Below, in pieces: positions 17,604 to 25,949 of a stretch of 64,000 nucleotides of DNA. Origin of the DNA: Melastoma dodecandrum. Taxonomy: Eukaryota > Streptophyta > Magnoliopsida > Myrtales > Melastomataceae. The notes beneath the pieces were generated by a model. It ran no database searches. It was given only the letters and a program-made list of their open reading frames with translations, and was not told where the DNA came from. A program made the position numbers and the translations under genes. Location: NCBI GenBank assembly GCA_029817715.1, contig JARUPY010000292.1, positions 434,001 through 498,000 of the forward strand, read 5' to 3'. The first letter of the stretch is position 1. Each line of letters begins with the position of its first letter.

Positions 17604-18290
17604 TCAAGCCTGACTGCAGGGCGCCTGCATCCGGTAGCCCGCGCCCGGCACCGTCTGGATCAGCGTTGCGGCCGAACCAGCGTCGAGCTTACGTCGCAGA
17701 CGGTGGATGTGCATGTCGATGATGTTGCCGCGCGGCTCGAAGTCGTAGGGCCACGCTGCCTCCAGCAGCATCGACCGCGTCACGACTTGGCCCGCGTGCC
17801 GCATCAGCATCGCGAGCAGCAGGAGCTCGCGGTGCTGCACCTCGATCCGGCGGCCAGCCCGGGTGACGCCGCGCCGTGTCAGATCGAGTTCGAGGTCGGC
17901 GACCCGCAGGATGGAGGCCCGCGCCGTTGGCGTCGCGCGCCGAACGATCGCCTCGATCCGCGCCGTCAGCTCGGAGAAGCTGAAGGGCTTGGCCAAGTAG
18001 TCGTCGCAGCCTGCTCGTAGCCCGCTCACCCGGTCGAGCGAACCGGCGACGGCACTGAGCATGAGCACGGGTACGTGCAATGCCCGCGCCCGTAGCGCCA
18101 AGACGAGCTCGACTCCATTCGTCTCGGGGAGCAGGCGATCGACGACGAGTGCGTCGTAGATCCCTTCGAGGGCCATGGCGAGCCCGGTCGCGCCGTCGTT
18201 GGCGTGATCAATCACGTATCCGCCTTCGGACAGGCCGCGGCGTAGATAATCTGCCGTGCGGCCGTCATCCTCCACGATCAATAATCGCAT
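17604..18290 (-). CDS. OmpR-type response regulator of the efflux operon
   Basis: The 228-residue regulator has the receiver Asp at residue 51 (ALVVDRLLPE), KPFSFSELTARIEAI, and a winged-helix DNA-binding domain ending TVPGAGYRMQAP. The ATG at 18290 is chosen because MRLLIVEDDG is the normal receiver start, although the frame is open further upstream. It is first in the leftward direction toward the channel, adaptor and permease genes. It has no kinase next to it on its own strand; the kinase at 19236 may serve both regulators. Confidence 0.9.
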   Translation of the reverse strand: MRLLIVEDDGRTADYLRRGLSEGGYVIDHANDGATGLAMALEGIYDALVVDRLLPETNGVELVLALRARALHVPVLMLSAVAGSLDRVSGLRAGCDDYLAKPFSFSELTARIEAIVRRATPTARASILRVADLELDLTRRGVTRAGRRIEVQHRELLLLAMLMRHAGQVVTRSMLLEAAWPYDFEPRGNIIDMHIHRLRRKLDAGSAATLIQTVPGAGYRMQAPCSQA

Positions 18291-18565
18291 GCGCACCCGT
18301 AAGATGAAACGGATTTCACGTCCCGGCGAAGCCCCCGCCGCCCGGGAAGCCTTATAGTGTCGCGTTTGAGATACAATCTTTCGTGTGTCGCGAGTTCGTC
18401 CATGTTTCGATGCGGAGACCTCCGTGCGGCCCGTGACCATGGCAATGTCTGCGCCATATCGGACAGGCCCGAGGATGGGTCCTGGCACGCGGTATCATGG
18501 CTGAAGTGGCCTTCCTCCTGGACTTGCAGCAAAAGGCGCCCGAGGTGGAGTGAGACGGAGGCCAC

Positions 18566-19249
18566 GTGGCGACGATCCTGATCATAGAGGACGATCGGCA
18601 GACCTCGCGGGAGATCGAGGCGGCGCTGACCGACCACGGCTGCGCGACGCAGGCTGCAGCGACGGGTCGGGAGGGCCTGCTGATGGCGGCGAGCGGGCAG
18701 TTCGATGCCATCGTCCTGGACCGCATGCTGCCCGGCGCCCTCGACGGTCTGGGCGTACTCGCGACGATGCGCGCGGCCGGCGTGACCACGCCCGTCCTGA
18801 TCCTCAGCGCTCTCTCGGCGGTCGACGACCGGGTCCGCGGGCTGAAGGCGGGCGGCGACGATTACCTCACCAAGCCGTTCGAGTTCCTCGAGTTGACCGC
18901 GCGCCTCGACGCGCTGATGCGGCGGCGTAGCGGCGATGCGGCGGAGACGATGCTGCGGGTGGGCGACCTGGAGGTCGATCTCCTCGCGCGCACCGTGCGC
19001 CGGCGCGGACAGACGATCGACCTCCTGCCCCGCGAGTACCGATTGCTCGAATATCTGATGCGCCACGCCGGCCAGGTCGTCACCCGGACGATGATGTTCG
19101 AGGAGGTCTGGCACTACCATTACGACGAGCCGACCAACGTGATCGACGTCCATGTCAGCAAGCTGCGCCGCAAGATCGACCTCGGTGATGTCCGGTCCGT
19201 GATCCAGACGGTGCGTGGGGCGGGCTACGTGATCGATGCATCCGCGTGA
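18566..19249 (+). CDS. OmpR-type response regulator
   Basis: The 227-residue regulator starts with GTG behind GGAG. The receiver Asp is residue 51 (AIVLDRMLPG), the switch region KPFEFLELTARLDAL, and the winged helix contains NVIDVHVSKLRRKID and ends RGAGYVID. It is divergent from the efflux-operon regulator (275 bases between starts) and overlaps the kinase gene downstream by 14 bases. CopR/CusR-like regulators share this architecture, so metal or envelope stress sensing is possible. Confidence 0.92.
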   Translation: MATILIIEDDRQTSREIEAALTDHGCATQAAATGREGLLMAASGQFDAIVLDRMLPGALDGLGVLATMRAAGVTTPVLILSALSAVDDRVRGLKAGGDDYLTKPFEFLELTARLDALMRRRSGDAAETMLRVGDLEVDLLARTVRRRGQTIDLLPREYRLLEYLMRHAGQVVTRTMMFEEVWHYHYDEPTNVIDVHVSKLRRKIDLGDVRSVIQTVRGAGYVIDASA

Positions 19250-20612
19250 ACTCTACAACACGACGAGCTTCCGCCTTGCATTGCTCTTCCTCAGCCTGTT
19301 CGGCCTGACCTCGGCCCTGCTCTTCGCCTTCATCGACTGGGAGATACGGGATTTTCTCTCCGACAAGGTCAACGAATGGGTGCTGCGCGAGGGCAGAAAC
19401 CGCTCCGGCCTCGACGCCGCTACGCTGGAGCGGCAGCTGGCGGCGCGCCAGGGCTACGACCTCGGCGTCGAGCGGCCGATGACGCTCTACGGCCCGGACC
19501 GCGAACGGGTGGCCGGAAGCGCCATCCCGTATCCCTCCGACCTGGTGGGCACGAACGCTCCGCTTGTCTTCGGCGCTGGGATGGGTCTTCCGCGGGCGCC
19601 CTTCCGTGGGATGCTTTGGCGCCTGCCCTCCGGCCACGCGCTGCTGGTCGCGCAGAGCATCGACGAACTGCAGGAGTTCAACAAAGTCCTGTTCAGTGCC
19701 ATGATCGTGGCCAGCGGGTTCGCGGCGACGCTCGGTTTGGCGGGGGCGATCATGATCGGCGTCGGCGCCGTGCGTCGCCTGGACGCGATCACGCTCGCCA
19801 TCCGCCGCATCGTGGCCGGCGACCTGTCGAGCCGCCTTCCCGTCGACCGATCGTACGGCGATGTAGGGCGACTCGTCGTGGTCGTGAACGGCATGCTCGA
19901 CGAGATCGAACGCCTCATGCGTGAAGTCAAAGGTGTCTGCGACAACATCACCCACGATCTGCGCACGCCGTTGACCCGTCTTCTGGGCGGCCTCGACCGT
20001 GTCCGGCGCCGCCCTGCCTCCATCGATGCACTGACGGCCGGTATCGACGAGGCCATCGTCGAAACGCAAGGGATCCTGAAGACCTTCAACGCGCTGCTGC
20101 GGATTGCCGAGATCGAGGATGGCGTTCGACGCGCAGGCTTCGTCGAGGTCGACCTGAACGCGGTCGTCTCCGATGCGATCGAGTTCTACGAGCCCCTCGC
20201 CGATGCCAAGAACATTGCCCTGTCCTTCGAGCGGAACGGCGAGGCGCCAGAGCTCCTTTGGGGAGATCCGAGCCTGCTCTTCGAGGCGCTCGCCAACCTC
20301 ATCGAGAACGCGATCAAGTTTACGCCGCCGGGCGGCACCGTCATTGTCGGGCTCGGCGCCGGTCCGGACGGACCCGAGATCCGGGTCGAGGACACGGGCC
20401 CCGGCATCCCCGAAGACGAACGCGCGAAGGTGCTGCGTCGCTTCCATCGCGCCGAGCCGAGCCGCCACGAACCGGGTAACGGGCTCGGCCTCAGCCTCGT
20501 GGCCGCGGTCGCACGTCTACACGCCATGGATCTGACGATCGCAGGTAGTCCAGGGTGCCGCATCATGCTCAAATGTTTCGCCCCGGAATGTGGTGCGCCG
20601 GATCGAGCTTGA
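19236..20612 (+). CDS. Sensor histidine kinase with altered C-terminus
   Basis: The 458-residue kinase has transmembrane helix 1 at about residues 13-33, a periplasmic part of about 130 residues, helix 2 at about 162-180, HAMP to about 230, phospho-His 240 in CDNITHDLRTPLTR, the N-box IENAIKFTPPGG, and G-boxes DTGPGIPEDE and NGLGLSLV. The start overlaps the regulator gene. The last 14 or so codons (after MLK) lie antisense to an IS481 transposase tail, so the original ending was probably replaced by IS-derived sequence. The ATPase core is complete, and function may survive. Confidence 0.88.
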   Translation: MHPRELYNTTSFRLALLFLSLFGLTSALLFAFIDWEIRDFLSDKVNEWVLREGRNRSGLDAATLERQLAARQGYDLGVERPMTLYGPDRERVAGSAIPYPSDLVGTNAPLVFGAGMGLPRAPFRGMLWRLPSGHALLVAQSIDELQEFNKVLFSAMIVASGFAATLGLAGAIMIGVGAVRRLDAITLAIRRIVAGDLSSRLPVDRSYGDVGRLVVVVNGMLDEIERLMREVKGVCDNITHDLRTPLTRLLGGLDRVRRRPASIDALTAGIDEAIVETQGILKTFNALLRIAEIEDGVRRAGFVEVDLNAVVSDAIEFYEPLADAKNIALSFERNGEAPELLWGDPSLLFEALANLIENAIKFTPPGGTVIVGLGAGPDGPEIRVEDTGPGIPEDERAKVLRRFHRAEPSRHEPGNGLGLSLVAAVARLHAMDLTIAGSPGCRIMLKCFAPECGAPDRA

Positions 20613-20712
20613 AGCGCTCGGGCTCTTTCGTCCAGTTCTGGCAGATAAATTCGTAGGGTGTAAGGTCGCAAAGGGTCTGGAGCCGACAGCCATGGTTTGG
20701 TGCATTCACCGG
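20569..20712 (-). pseudogene. Tail remnant of an IS481-family transposase
   Basis: Read leftward this gives RLQTLCDLTPYEFICQNW, then TKEPERFKLDP, then HHIPGRNI and stop (TCA at 20569-20571 on the plus strand). This is the conserved end of IS481 transposases (LKTLKGLTPYEFI...LDP.HQMPGLNT). Upstream homology fades near 20712. It overlaps the end of the kinase gene on the other strand. Confidence 0.8.
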
Positions 20713-21395
20713 ACGGCTTCAGATCGCAATCTCCGGCCCGCTGCGTCGCAACACGCAGCCTTACCAATCCGTATTGATCTGAGCATGCGGTCGCAACGTC
20801 GGCTGGAGCTCCCTGGCGGAGCGCGATCCGGGGGGCGATCAGCAGACAAGCGTGCCATTCCGCCCCACCGGATTGTTCGACCTGCATCCTGGGGCTGAAT
20901 GATTTTTTAGAACATACAATATCGAGAGCCGAAGCGCGGCGTAGGTTGCGGAGTGAGCTCTGTGTTCGATGAATGCGTCGAGATCGGGGCTGCGTGCGAT
21001 ACTGCGAGTTATAGCCCATAAATCCGGATGCAGTGCTCATCACGCCACACTAGGTATTAGAGGATGTCGTGTTCATGCGTATACAAGTTCGGCAGCCGAA
21101 GGTCGATGTCGCGGTTAAGCGTCAACGGTCTAGCCGCACGCGTCCGCCGGGAGTGCACCATGCCCAAGGCTTGTTGCCAATTCTGCTAGTGACTCGGCCG
21201 ATCGGCGGCGTGGCGACAGTCAAGATCTCAGCTATTATGGCAGATGCTCGCCCCCCCCTGGGATCCCCATCGCGTTGTCTTCTTGCCGGGCTTGGTTTGC
21301 ATGCGCGAAATTCACTTGAGGAATGGGAAGCGATGTGTACGCGCTGCGTGGCCGTCTAGATGCGCGGGATACGAGCCACAATCGCCGCATCAGAA
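20713..21395. other. Gene-free stretch after the kinase
   Basis: No open frame here has signal, motif or ribosome site. Composition is uneven and includes an AT-rich patch around 20890-20930. It is probably decayed mobile DNA between the IS481 tail and the propeller gene, whose promoter should lie near the right end. Confidence 0.5.
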
Positions 21396-21413
21396 CACCC
21401 CCCCCCCCCCCCC
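21396..21413 (+). repeat. Homopolymer of 18 C in the leader of the YVTN gene
   Basis: Eighteen uninterrupted C residues end 50 bases before the ATG at 21464. The tract lies within a frame open from an upstream ATG at 21323. Such runs change length readily by slippage, and the true length may also be uncertain from sequencing. Confidence 0.85.
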
Positions 21414-21463
21414 GAGGGCGCCGGCAGACGACAAGGCCGGCAGACACAAGGGAAGGAAGTCGG

Positions 21464-22450
21464 ATGAGCCGCCCCGTCGAGGCAGGTCTGAGTGCGGTCG
21501 TCCTCGGGGCATGGTTCGCGCTCTGCGGGCCGGCCGCCGCCTTCACCGCCTATGTCACCAACGAGAAGGGCAACTCGGTCAGCGTCATCGACTCCAACAC
21601 CATGGCGGTGACCGCCACCTGGAAGGTAGGCCGCCGCCCCCGCGGCGTGACCCTGTCCAAGGACGGCAAGGAGCTGTTCGTCTGCGCGAGCGACGATGAC
21701 CGGATCGACGTGCTCGACACGAGTTCCGGCAAGGTGGTGCGTTCACTGCGCTCCGAGCCGGATCCGGAACAGTTCATCCTCGATCGTAGCGGCAACCCGC
21801 TCTACGTCGCCAACGAGGACAACAGCCAAGTCACGATCGTTGACGTCGAGAAGAACAAGGTCTTGGCCGAGATCCCCGTGGGGGTGGAGCCGGAGGGGAT
21901 GGGCCTGTCGCCGGACGGCAAGGTTCTGGTCAACACCTCCGAGACGACCAACATGGCCCACTTCATCGACACCAAGACCTTCCAGGTCATCGACAACGTG
22001 CTGGTGGATGCTCGGCCGCGCTTCGCCGAGTTCACGGCGGACGGCAAGTTCCTCTGGGTCTCGGCCGAGGTCGGCGGCACGGTCTCGATCATCGACGTCG
22101 CCGCCCGGCGCGTGATCAAGAAGGTCACCTTCAAAATTCCCGGCGTGAACGACGAGGCCATCCAGCCGGTGGGCATCCGCATCGCCAAGGACGGCTCAAA
22201 GGCCTTCGTGGCGCTGGGGCCGGCCAACCGCATTGCGGTGGTGGATGCCAAGACCTACGAGGTCGGCAAGTACCTGCCGGTGGGCCAGCGCGTCTGGCAG
22301 CTCGCCGTCACGCCCGACCAGAAGCTGCTGTTTTCCACCAACGGCACCTCGAACGACGTCTCGGTGATCGATGTCGCGGCCGAGAAGGTGATCAAGACCA
22401 TCCCCGTGGGCCTGCTGCCCTGGGGCGTGGCGATCTCACCCGCCTACTAG
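21464..22450 (+). CDS. Periplasmic YVTN beta-propeller protein (PQQ-catabolism associated type)
   Basis: The 328-residue product has a signal peptide (LSAVVLGAWFALCGPAAA) followed directly by AFTAYVTNEKGNSVSVID, the start of a seven-bladed propeller of about 42-residue repeats (LYVANEDNSQVTIVD, LLFSTNGTSNDVSVID and others). This matches the class found near PQQ alcohol dehydrogenases and their ABC exporters. The ATG at 21464 follows GGAAGGAAG and fits the signal peptide. No dehydrogenase gene is next to it. It probably acts as a periplasmic scaffold; the exact role is not known for the family. Confidence 0.88.
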   Translation: MSRPVEAGLSAVVLGAWFALCGPAAAFTAYVTNEKGNSVSVIDSNTMAVTATWKVGRRPRGVTLSKDGKELFVCASDDDRIDVLDTSSGKVVRSLRSEPDPEQFILDRSGNPLYVANEDNSQVTIVDVEKNKVLAEIPVGVEPEGMGLSPDGKVLVNTSETTNMAHFIDTKTFQVIDNVLVDARPRFAEFTADGKFLWVSAEVGGTVSIIDVAARRVIKKVTFKIPGVNDEAIQPVGIRIAKDGSKAFVALGPANRIAVVDAKTYEVGKYLPVGQRVWQLAVTPDQKLLFSTNGTSNDVSVIDVAAEKVIKTIPVGLLPWGVAISPAY

Positions 22451-23220
22451 AAACCCAGTGCGATTCAATGGGCAGCCGGAACGACACCTGAGAGTTGAGC
22501 GCAGATTCATCTCGGTATCTCAATCACATACGTGTTCGCAGTTTTGATCGCCGGGGCGCAGGAGGCCGACGGCCGATTGGCGATGCCCCGGTCCAACTGC
22601 AGCGGGCTGCGCGTCGACCTAGATCGGGTCATGCCGACGAACGTCGATAGCGAACCGTACCCTTATAGACCCGCGACGATCCTTGCCGAGGTGGCGACCG
22701 TGACCTCGGCGTTCGCCGTGATCCGCGGAAGCTGCGCGTCAGCGAATGCCGCCTTCGTGTCCTCCAGCTCCGAGATGCGTTCCGCGACTCTGCGCTCCAG
22801 CTCCTCGATCGCGGCCCGCGCTACCCCCAGCCGATCGACGGCGGTCGTCCGGACGCGCTCGATCCGCGCCACGTGCGCCAAGAGATCAACCTTTTTCGCT
22901 TGAGGCTGAACAGGGCGCTCGCGCTTTTGGCCCCCGACCTGCCGACCGCCTTGCGGTCCCGCTCCTTGTCAGCGACGTTGACGACGTCTCCAGGAAGGTG
23001 GTGCTGGCAGAGCGCATCGATCGCGTCCTAGGCCTTGGTTTTCATGGGCTGGAGGAGGTCGTTGGCCAGCTCGCCGTCGAAGATGGACAGATTGGGGTAC
23101 GCGCGGTCGAGGAAGACTTTAGCCGTCCGCCTGCGTTATGATCTCTGGCGTCGACTACGGTCGTCATCGTCGGCCGAACGCGGTGCCTCCTGACCGCAGG
23201 TCGTTGAGGAGGCGTTGCGC
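22451..23220. other. Decayed region with minus-strand coding traces
   Basis: No intact gene is found. On the minus strand a charged coiled-coil frame runs from about 22905 down to 22663 (AHVARIERVRTTAVDRLGVA then AIEELERRVAERISELED) without clear start or ribosome site. Further right, pieces such as YPNLSIFDGELANDLLQPMK (about 23060-23100) break at stops. Together with the SbcD-like fragment just beyond, this looks like an operon in decay next to a tRNA gene. Confidence 0.5.
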
Positions 23221-23376
23221 TTAGCCAGGCCGGTTCTTCGTGTCGAAGACGTCACCGGCCACGACCAGGGCATCGACGGAACGCTCCTCGACGATTGCCG
23301 GGAGCCTGTCGAACGCGCGATCGTGCGCGTGGTCTCTCGCATGGCCGCGAAGTGTCTGGCCGGTGTGAAGCGGGAG
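23221..23376 (-). pseudogene. N-terminal fragment of an SbcD-like nuclease
   Basis: Read leftward from about 23376 the frame gives HTGQTLRGHARDHAHDRAFD, then VDALVVAGDVFDTKN and a TAA at 23221. This is the start of SbcD/Mre11-type metallophosphoesterases: the GD.FD metal motif is present, whereas the first DxH motif is lost. About 90 percent of the protein is absent. Confidence 0.65.
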
Positions 23377-23679
23377 TACAATGGCTTCTTTGCCGCGCCG
23401 GCCTGCCGGCGTTTTTCACCGAGGACGCGAGAGACCAACGTCGACGGATCCAGAAGCTGTGGTCACACTCGTGGGGGTGATGATCGTAGGAAGCGTCGAT
23501 CCGACATTCCGGCTTAACAGCGCGCGTCGCGCCCCACGGATCGGACCTTCGAAAAAGGGACCGCCTCGCGGGCGCAGCCTGTGGGAAGTCCGAGGCTGTG
23601 CGGGATTTACGCGCGCCCGGTCCTGGGATGAATTGGGATTTATCCGGGAATTGGCGCTAACTAAGTGCCTGGTGCCACA

Positions 23680-23703
23680 CACTTATTTTCGGCAGAAAAT
23701 AAG

Positions 23704-23705
<2 letters not shown>
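23680..23705 (-). terminator. 11-bp hairpin at the 3' end of tRNA-Ala
   Basis: CACTTATTTTC pairs perfectly with GAAAATAAGTG around GGCA and directly follows (and touches) the CCA end of the tRNA. Its position fits a terminator or processing signal for the tRNA transcript, though no T-run follows. Confidence 0.5.
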
Positions 23706-23736
<31 letters not shown>

Positions 23737-23779
23737 CCGCAGTGCGATTGCGGCGCTCTCCCATCTGAGCTACAGCCCC
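23704..23779 (-). tRNA. tRNA-Ala (anticodon CGC)
   Basis: The complement folds as a cloverleaf: acceptor GGGGCTG/CAGCTCC, D-arm GCTC...GAGC, anticodon stem CCGCA/TGCGG with loop ATCGCAC (anticodon CGC, reading GCG), T-arm AGGGG-TTCGAAT-CCCCT, and encoded CCA. It is 76 bases long. The decayed DNA beyond its 3' end is consistent with a former integration site. Confidence 0.95.
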
Positions 23780-23902
23780 GTCGAGGCGCCGGCCTTGTAG
23801 GCGCGGGCGGCTCAGCCTGTCAATTCCCTGTTTCAACGTCGCCCGCCAAAGCGTCGCTCAGGCGCCGGGGCGCGGGCGCCCTGAGGATACGCGCGGACCC
23901 GC

Positions 23903-24205
23903 ATGAACGCCCTGATCTGGCTCTTCGACACGGTCGTCCAGCTCTTCATCTACGTCCTCATCGCCAGCGCGGTCCTGAGCTGGCTCGTGGCGTTCAACGT
24001 GGTCAACGTGCGCAATCCCATCGTCGCCCAGATCGGCGAGGTGCTCTATCGCATCACCGAGCCGGTGCTCCGGCCGATCCGCAACCTGCTGCCCAATCTC
24101 GGCGGTGTCGACATCTCGCCGATCATCCTGATCCTGCTGCTGCTGTTCATCAGCCGCCTGCTGCACGAGTATGCCGTGCCGGCCACTTACGTGTACGCGC
24201 AGTAG
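23903..24205 (+). CDS. YggT family membrane protein
   Basis: The 100-residue protein has two hydrophobic segments, about residues 8-30 and 70-90, separated by the family signature RITEPVLRPIRNLLP. YggT proteins sit in the inner membrane and are linked to ion or osmotic homeostasis and, in some bacteria, to division. Length is normal. It lies 12 bases before the mesaconyl-CoA hydratase gene and is probably co-transcribed. Confidence 0.92.
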   Translation: MNALIWLFDTVVQLFIYVLIASAVLSWLVAFNVVNVRNPIVAQIGEVLYRITEPVLRPIRNLLPNLGGVDISPIILILLLLFISRLLHEYAVPATYVYAQ

Positions 24206-24217
24206 GACCGAACGCCC

Positions 24218-25261
24218 GTGAAGACGAATCCCGGCCGCTTCTTCGAGGATTTCCGCCTCGGCGAGATCATCCGCCACGCGACCCCGCGCACGGTGACGGT
24301 GGGCGACGTGGCGCTCTACACCGGTCTCTACGGGCCGCGCTTCGCCGTGCAGTCGTCGGACGCCTTCGCGCACGCCTTCGGCTACCCGAGGAGCCCCCTG
24401 GACGATCTGCTCACCTTCCACATGGTGTTCGGCAAGACCGTGCCGGACGTCTCCCTCAACGCGCTGGCCAATCTCGGCTACGCGGAGGGCGGGTTCCGGC
24501 GGCCGGTCTATCCGGGCGAGACCCTGTCGACCGTCTCGGAGGTGATCGGCCTCAAGGAGAGTTCCAACCGCCAGACCGGCGTGGTCTACGTGCGCTCGGT
24601 CGGGTCCGATGCGCGCGGCGAGACCGTGCTGAGCTATTGCCGCTGGGTGCTGGTGCGCAAGCGCGACCCCGAGGCGGCGATCACCGCCGAGCACGTGCCG
24701 ACGCTGGCCAAGGTGGTCGACCCGCAGGACCTCGCGGGCGCCCTGCCGAAGCTCTCGGCCACCGCCTACGATACGGACCTCGCCGGCAGCCCGCACCGCT
24801 TCGCGGATTACGCGGTGGGCGAGAAGATCGACCACGTCGATGGCATGACCGTCGAGGAAGCCGAGCACCAGATCGCCACGCGCCTGTTCCAGAATACCGC
24901 CAAGGTGCATTTCGACGGGCTGGCCGCCAAGGAGACCCGGTTCGGCCGCCGGCTGATCTACGGCGGGCACGTGATCTCGCTCGCCCGGGCGCTCAGCTTC
25001 AACGGGTTGGCCAACGCCTTCGCGCTCGCTGGCATCAACGCCGGCCGGCACGTGGCGCCGCTGTTTGCCGGCGACACGGTCTATGCCTGGAGCGAGGTTC
25101 TGGCGACGGCGGATGTCGGCCGGGACGATGTCGGGCTCCTGCGCCTGCGCACGGTCGCCACCAAGAACCAGCCCTGCGGCGCCTTCCCCGACCGCGCCGG
25201 GGAGGGTTACGACCCCGCCGTGATCCTCGATCTCGACTACTGGGCATTCGTGCCGAAGTAG
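24218..25261 (+). CDS. mcd: Mesaconyl-CoA hydratase (MaoC fold, ethylmalonyl-CoA pathway)
   Basis: The 347-residue double hot-dog protein converts mesaconyl-C1-CoA to beta-methylmalyl-CoA in the cytosol, a step of glyoxylate regeneration during C1 and C2 growth. It starts MKTNPGRFFEDFRLGEIIRH and keeps the family landmarks GDVALYTGLYG, VFGKTVPDVSLNALANLGY, VYPGETLSTVSEV, EKIDHVDGMTVEEAEH, RRLIYGGHVISLARAL and RTVATKNQPC, matching the Rhodobacter and Methylobacterium enzymes in length and order. Its presence supports a serine-cycle methylotroph lacking isocitrate lyase. Other pathway genes are not in this window. Confidence 0.93.
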   Translation: MKTNPGRFFEDFRLGEIIRHATPRTVTVGDVALYTGLYGPRFAVQSSDAFAHAFGYPRSPLDDLLTFHMVFGKTVPDVSLNALANLGYAEGGFRRPVYPGETLSTVSEVIGLKESSNRQTGVVYVRSVGSDARGETVLSYCRWVLVRKRDPEAAITAEHVPTLAKVVDPQDLAGALPKLSATAYDTDLAGSPHRFADYAVGEKIDHVDGMTVEEAEHQIATRLFQNTAKVHFDGLAAKETRFGRRLIYGGHVISLARALSFNGLANAFALAGINAGRHVAPLFAGDTVYAWSEVLATADVGRDDVGLLRLRTVATKNQPCGAFPDRAGEGYDPAVILDLDYWAFVPK

Positions 25262-25299
25262 CGCGGACCGACACAGCGCGGCGCTCGGGCGCGAAATCC

Positions 25300-25932
25300 A
25301 TGGCGGCGACCAGGAGCCCGCGAGCGGGCGCCATAACGGTGCGGCGTGCGGCGCCGGAGGACGCGGCCACGATCGCGGCGGTCCACGTAACCGCGTGGCA
25401 GGAGGCCTATGGCGGCCTCCTGCCCCCCGAGATGATCGACGCCCTCACGGTCGAGGTGCGTCAGGCGTGGTGGGCGCAGGTTCTCAGCACTCCGCCGGCG
25501 ACGCGCGGCGGCGCGGCCTATGTGGCCGAACACGGCGGCAAGCTCGTCGCGTTCGGCACCTGCAACGCTCAGCGCTCCGAGGTGCTGGCGGCGGCGGGCT
25601 TCGATGGCGAGTTCAGCAGCCTCTACGTGCTGCGGGCCGCCCAGGGCCGGGGGATCGGGCTCGCGCTCACGGCGCGGATGGCGACGCGTCTGCAGAGGGC
25701 GAAGTACCGCGCCGCCGGGCTCTGGGTCCTGCGCGACAACGTGATCGGCCGGCGCTTCTTCGCGCGCTGCGGCGGCACGCTGCTCGACGGGGAGACGGGG
25801 ATCCGCGTCCAGGGCCGTTTCACGGAGGTCGCCTACGGCTGGCGCGATCTCGCGACGCTCGCGGCCCTGACACCGGGTCCGGCCGTCCGGCCGCCGGCGC
25901 GCCGCGCGCCGCGGGTGCGCGGCGGCGGTTGA
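25300..25932 (+). CDS. GNAT family N-acetyltransferase
   Basis: The 210-residue protein has the GNAT fold: VRRAAPEDAATIAAVHVTAW as strand 1 and helix 1, SSLYVLRAAQGRGIGLAL as the acetyl-CoA loop (Q-x-x-G-x-G/A form) and LWVLRDNVIGRRFFARCGG as the last helix region. The start ATG at 25300 leaves 38 bases from the previous stop and no strong ribosome site is seen. The C-terminus is a short basic, proline-rich tail. The substrate is unknown. Confidence 0.85.
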   Translation: MAATRSPRAGAITVRRAAPEDAATIAAVHVTAWQEAYGGLLPPEMIDALTVEVRQAWWAQVLSTPPATRGGAAYVAEHGGKLVAFGTCNAQRSEVLAAAGFDGEFSSLYVLRAAQGRGIGLALTARMATRLQRAKYRAAGLWVLRDNVIGRRFFARCGGTLLDGETGIRVQGRFTEVAYGWRDLATLAALTPGPAVRPPARRAPRVRGGG

Positions 25933-25949
25933 CCGGGCAGCCCGGCGCC

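Noticed and set aside
20590..20898. 102-codon plus-strand frame after the kinase
   Set aside because: The opposite strand carries a clear IS481 transposase tail over its first part and no motif supports the plus-strand frame.
22663..22905. Coiled-coil frame on the minus strand as an intact small gene
   Set aside because: No ribosome site or clear start is seen, and surrounding coding traces in the same direction are broken, so it is treated as part of a decayed region.
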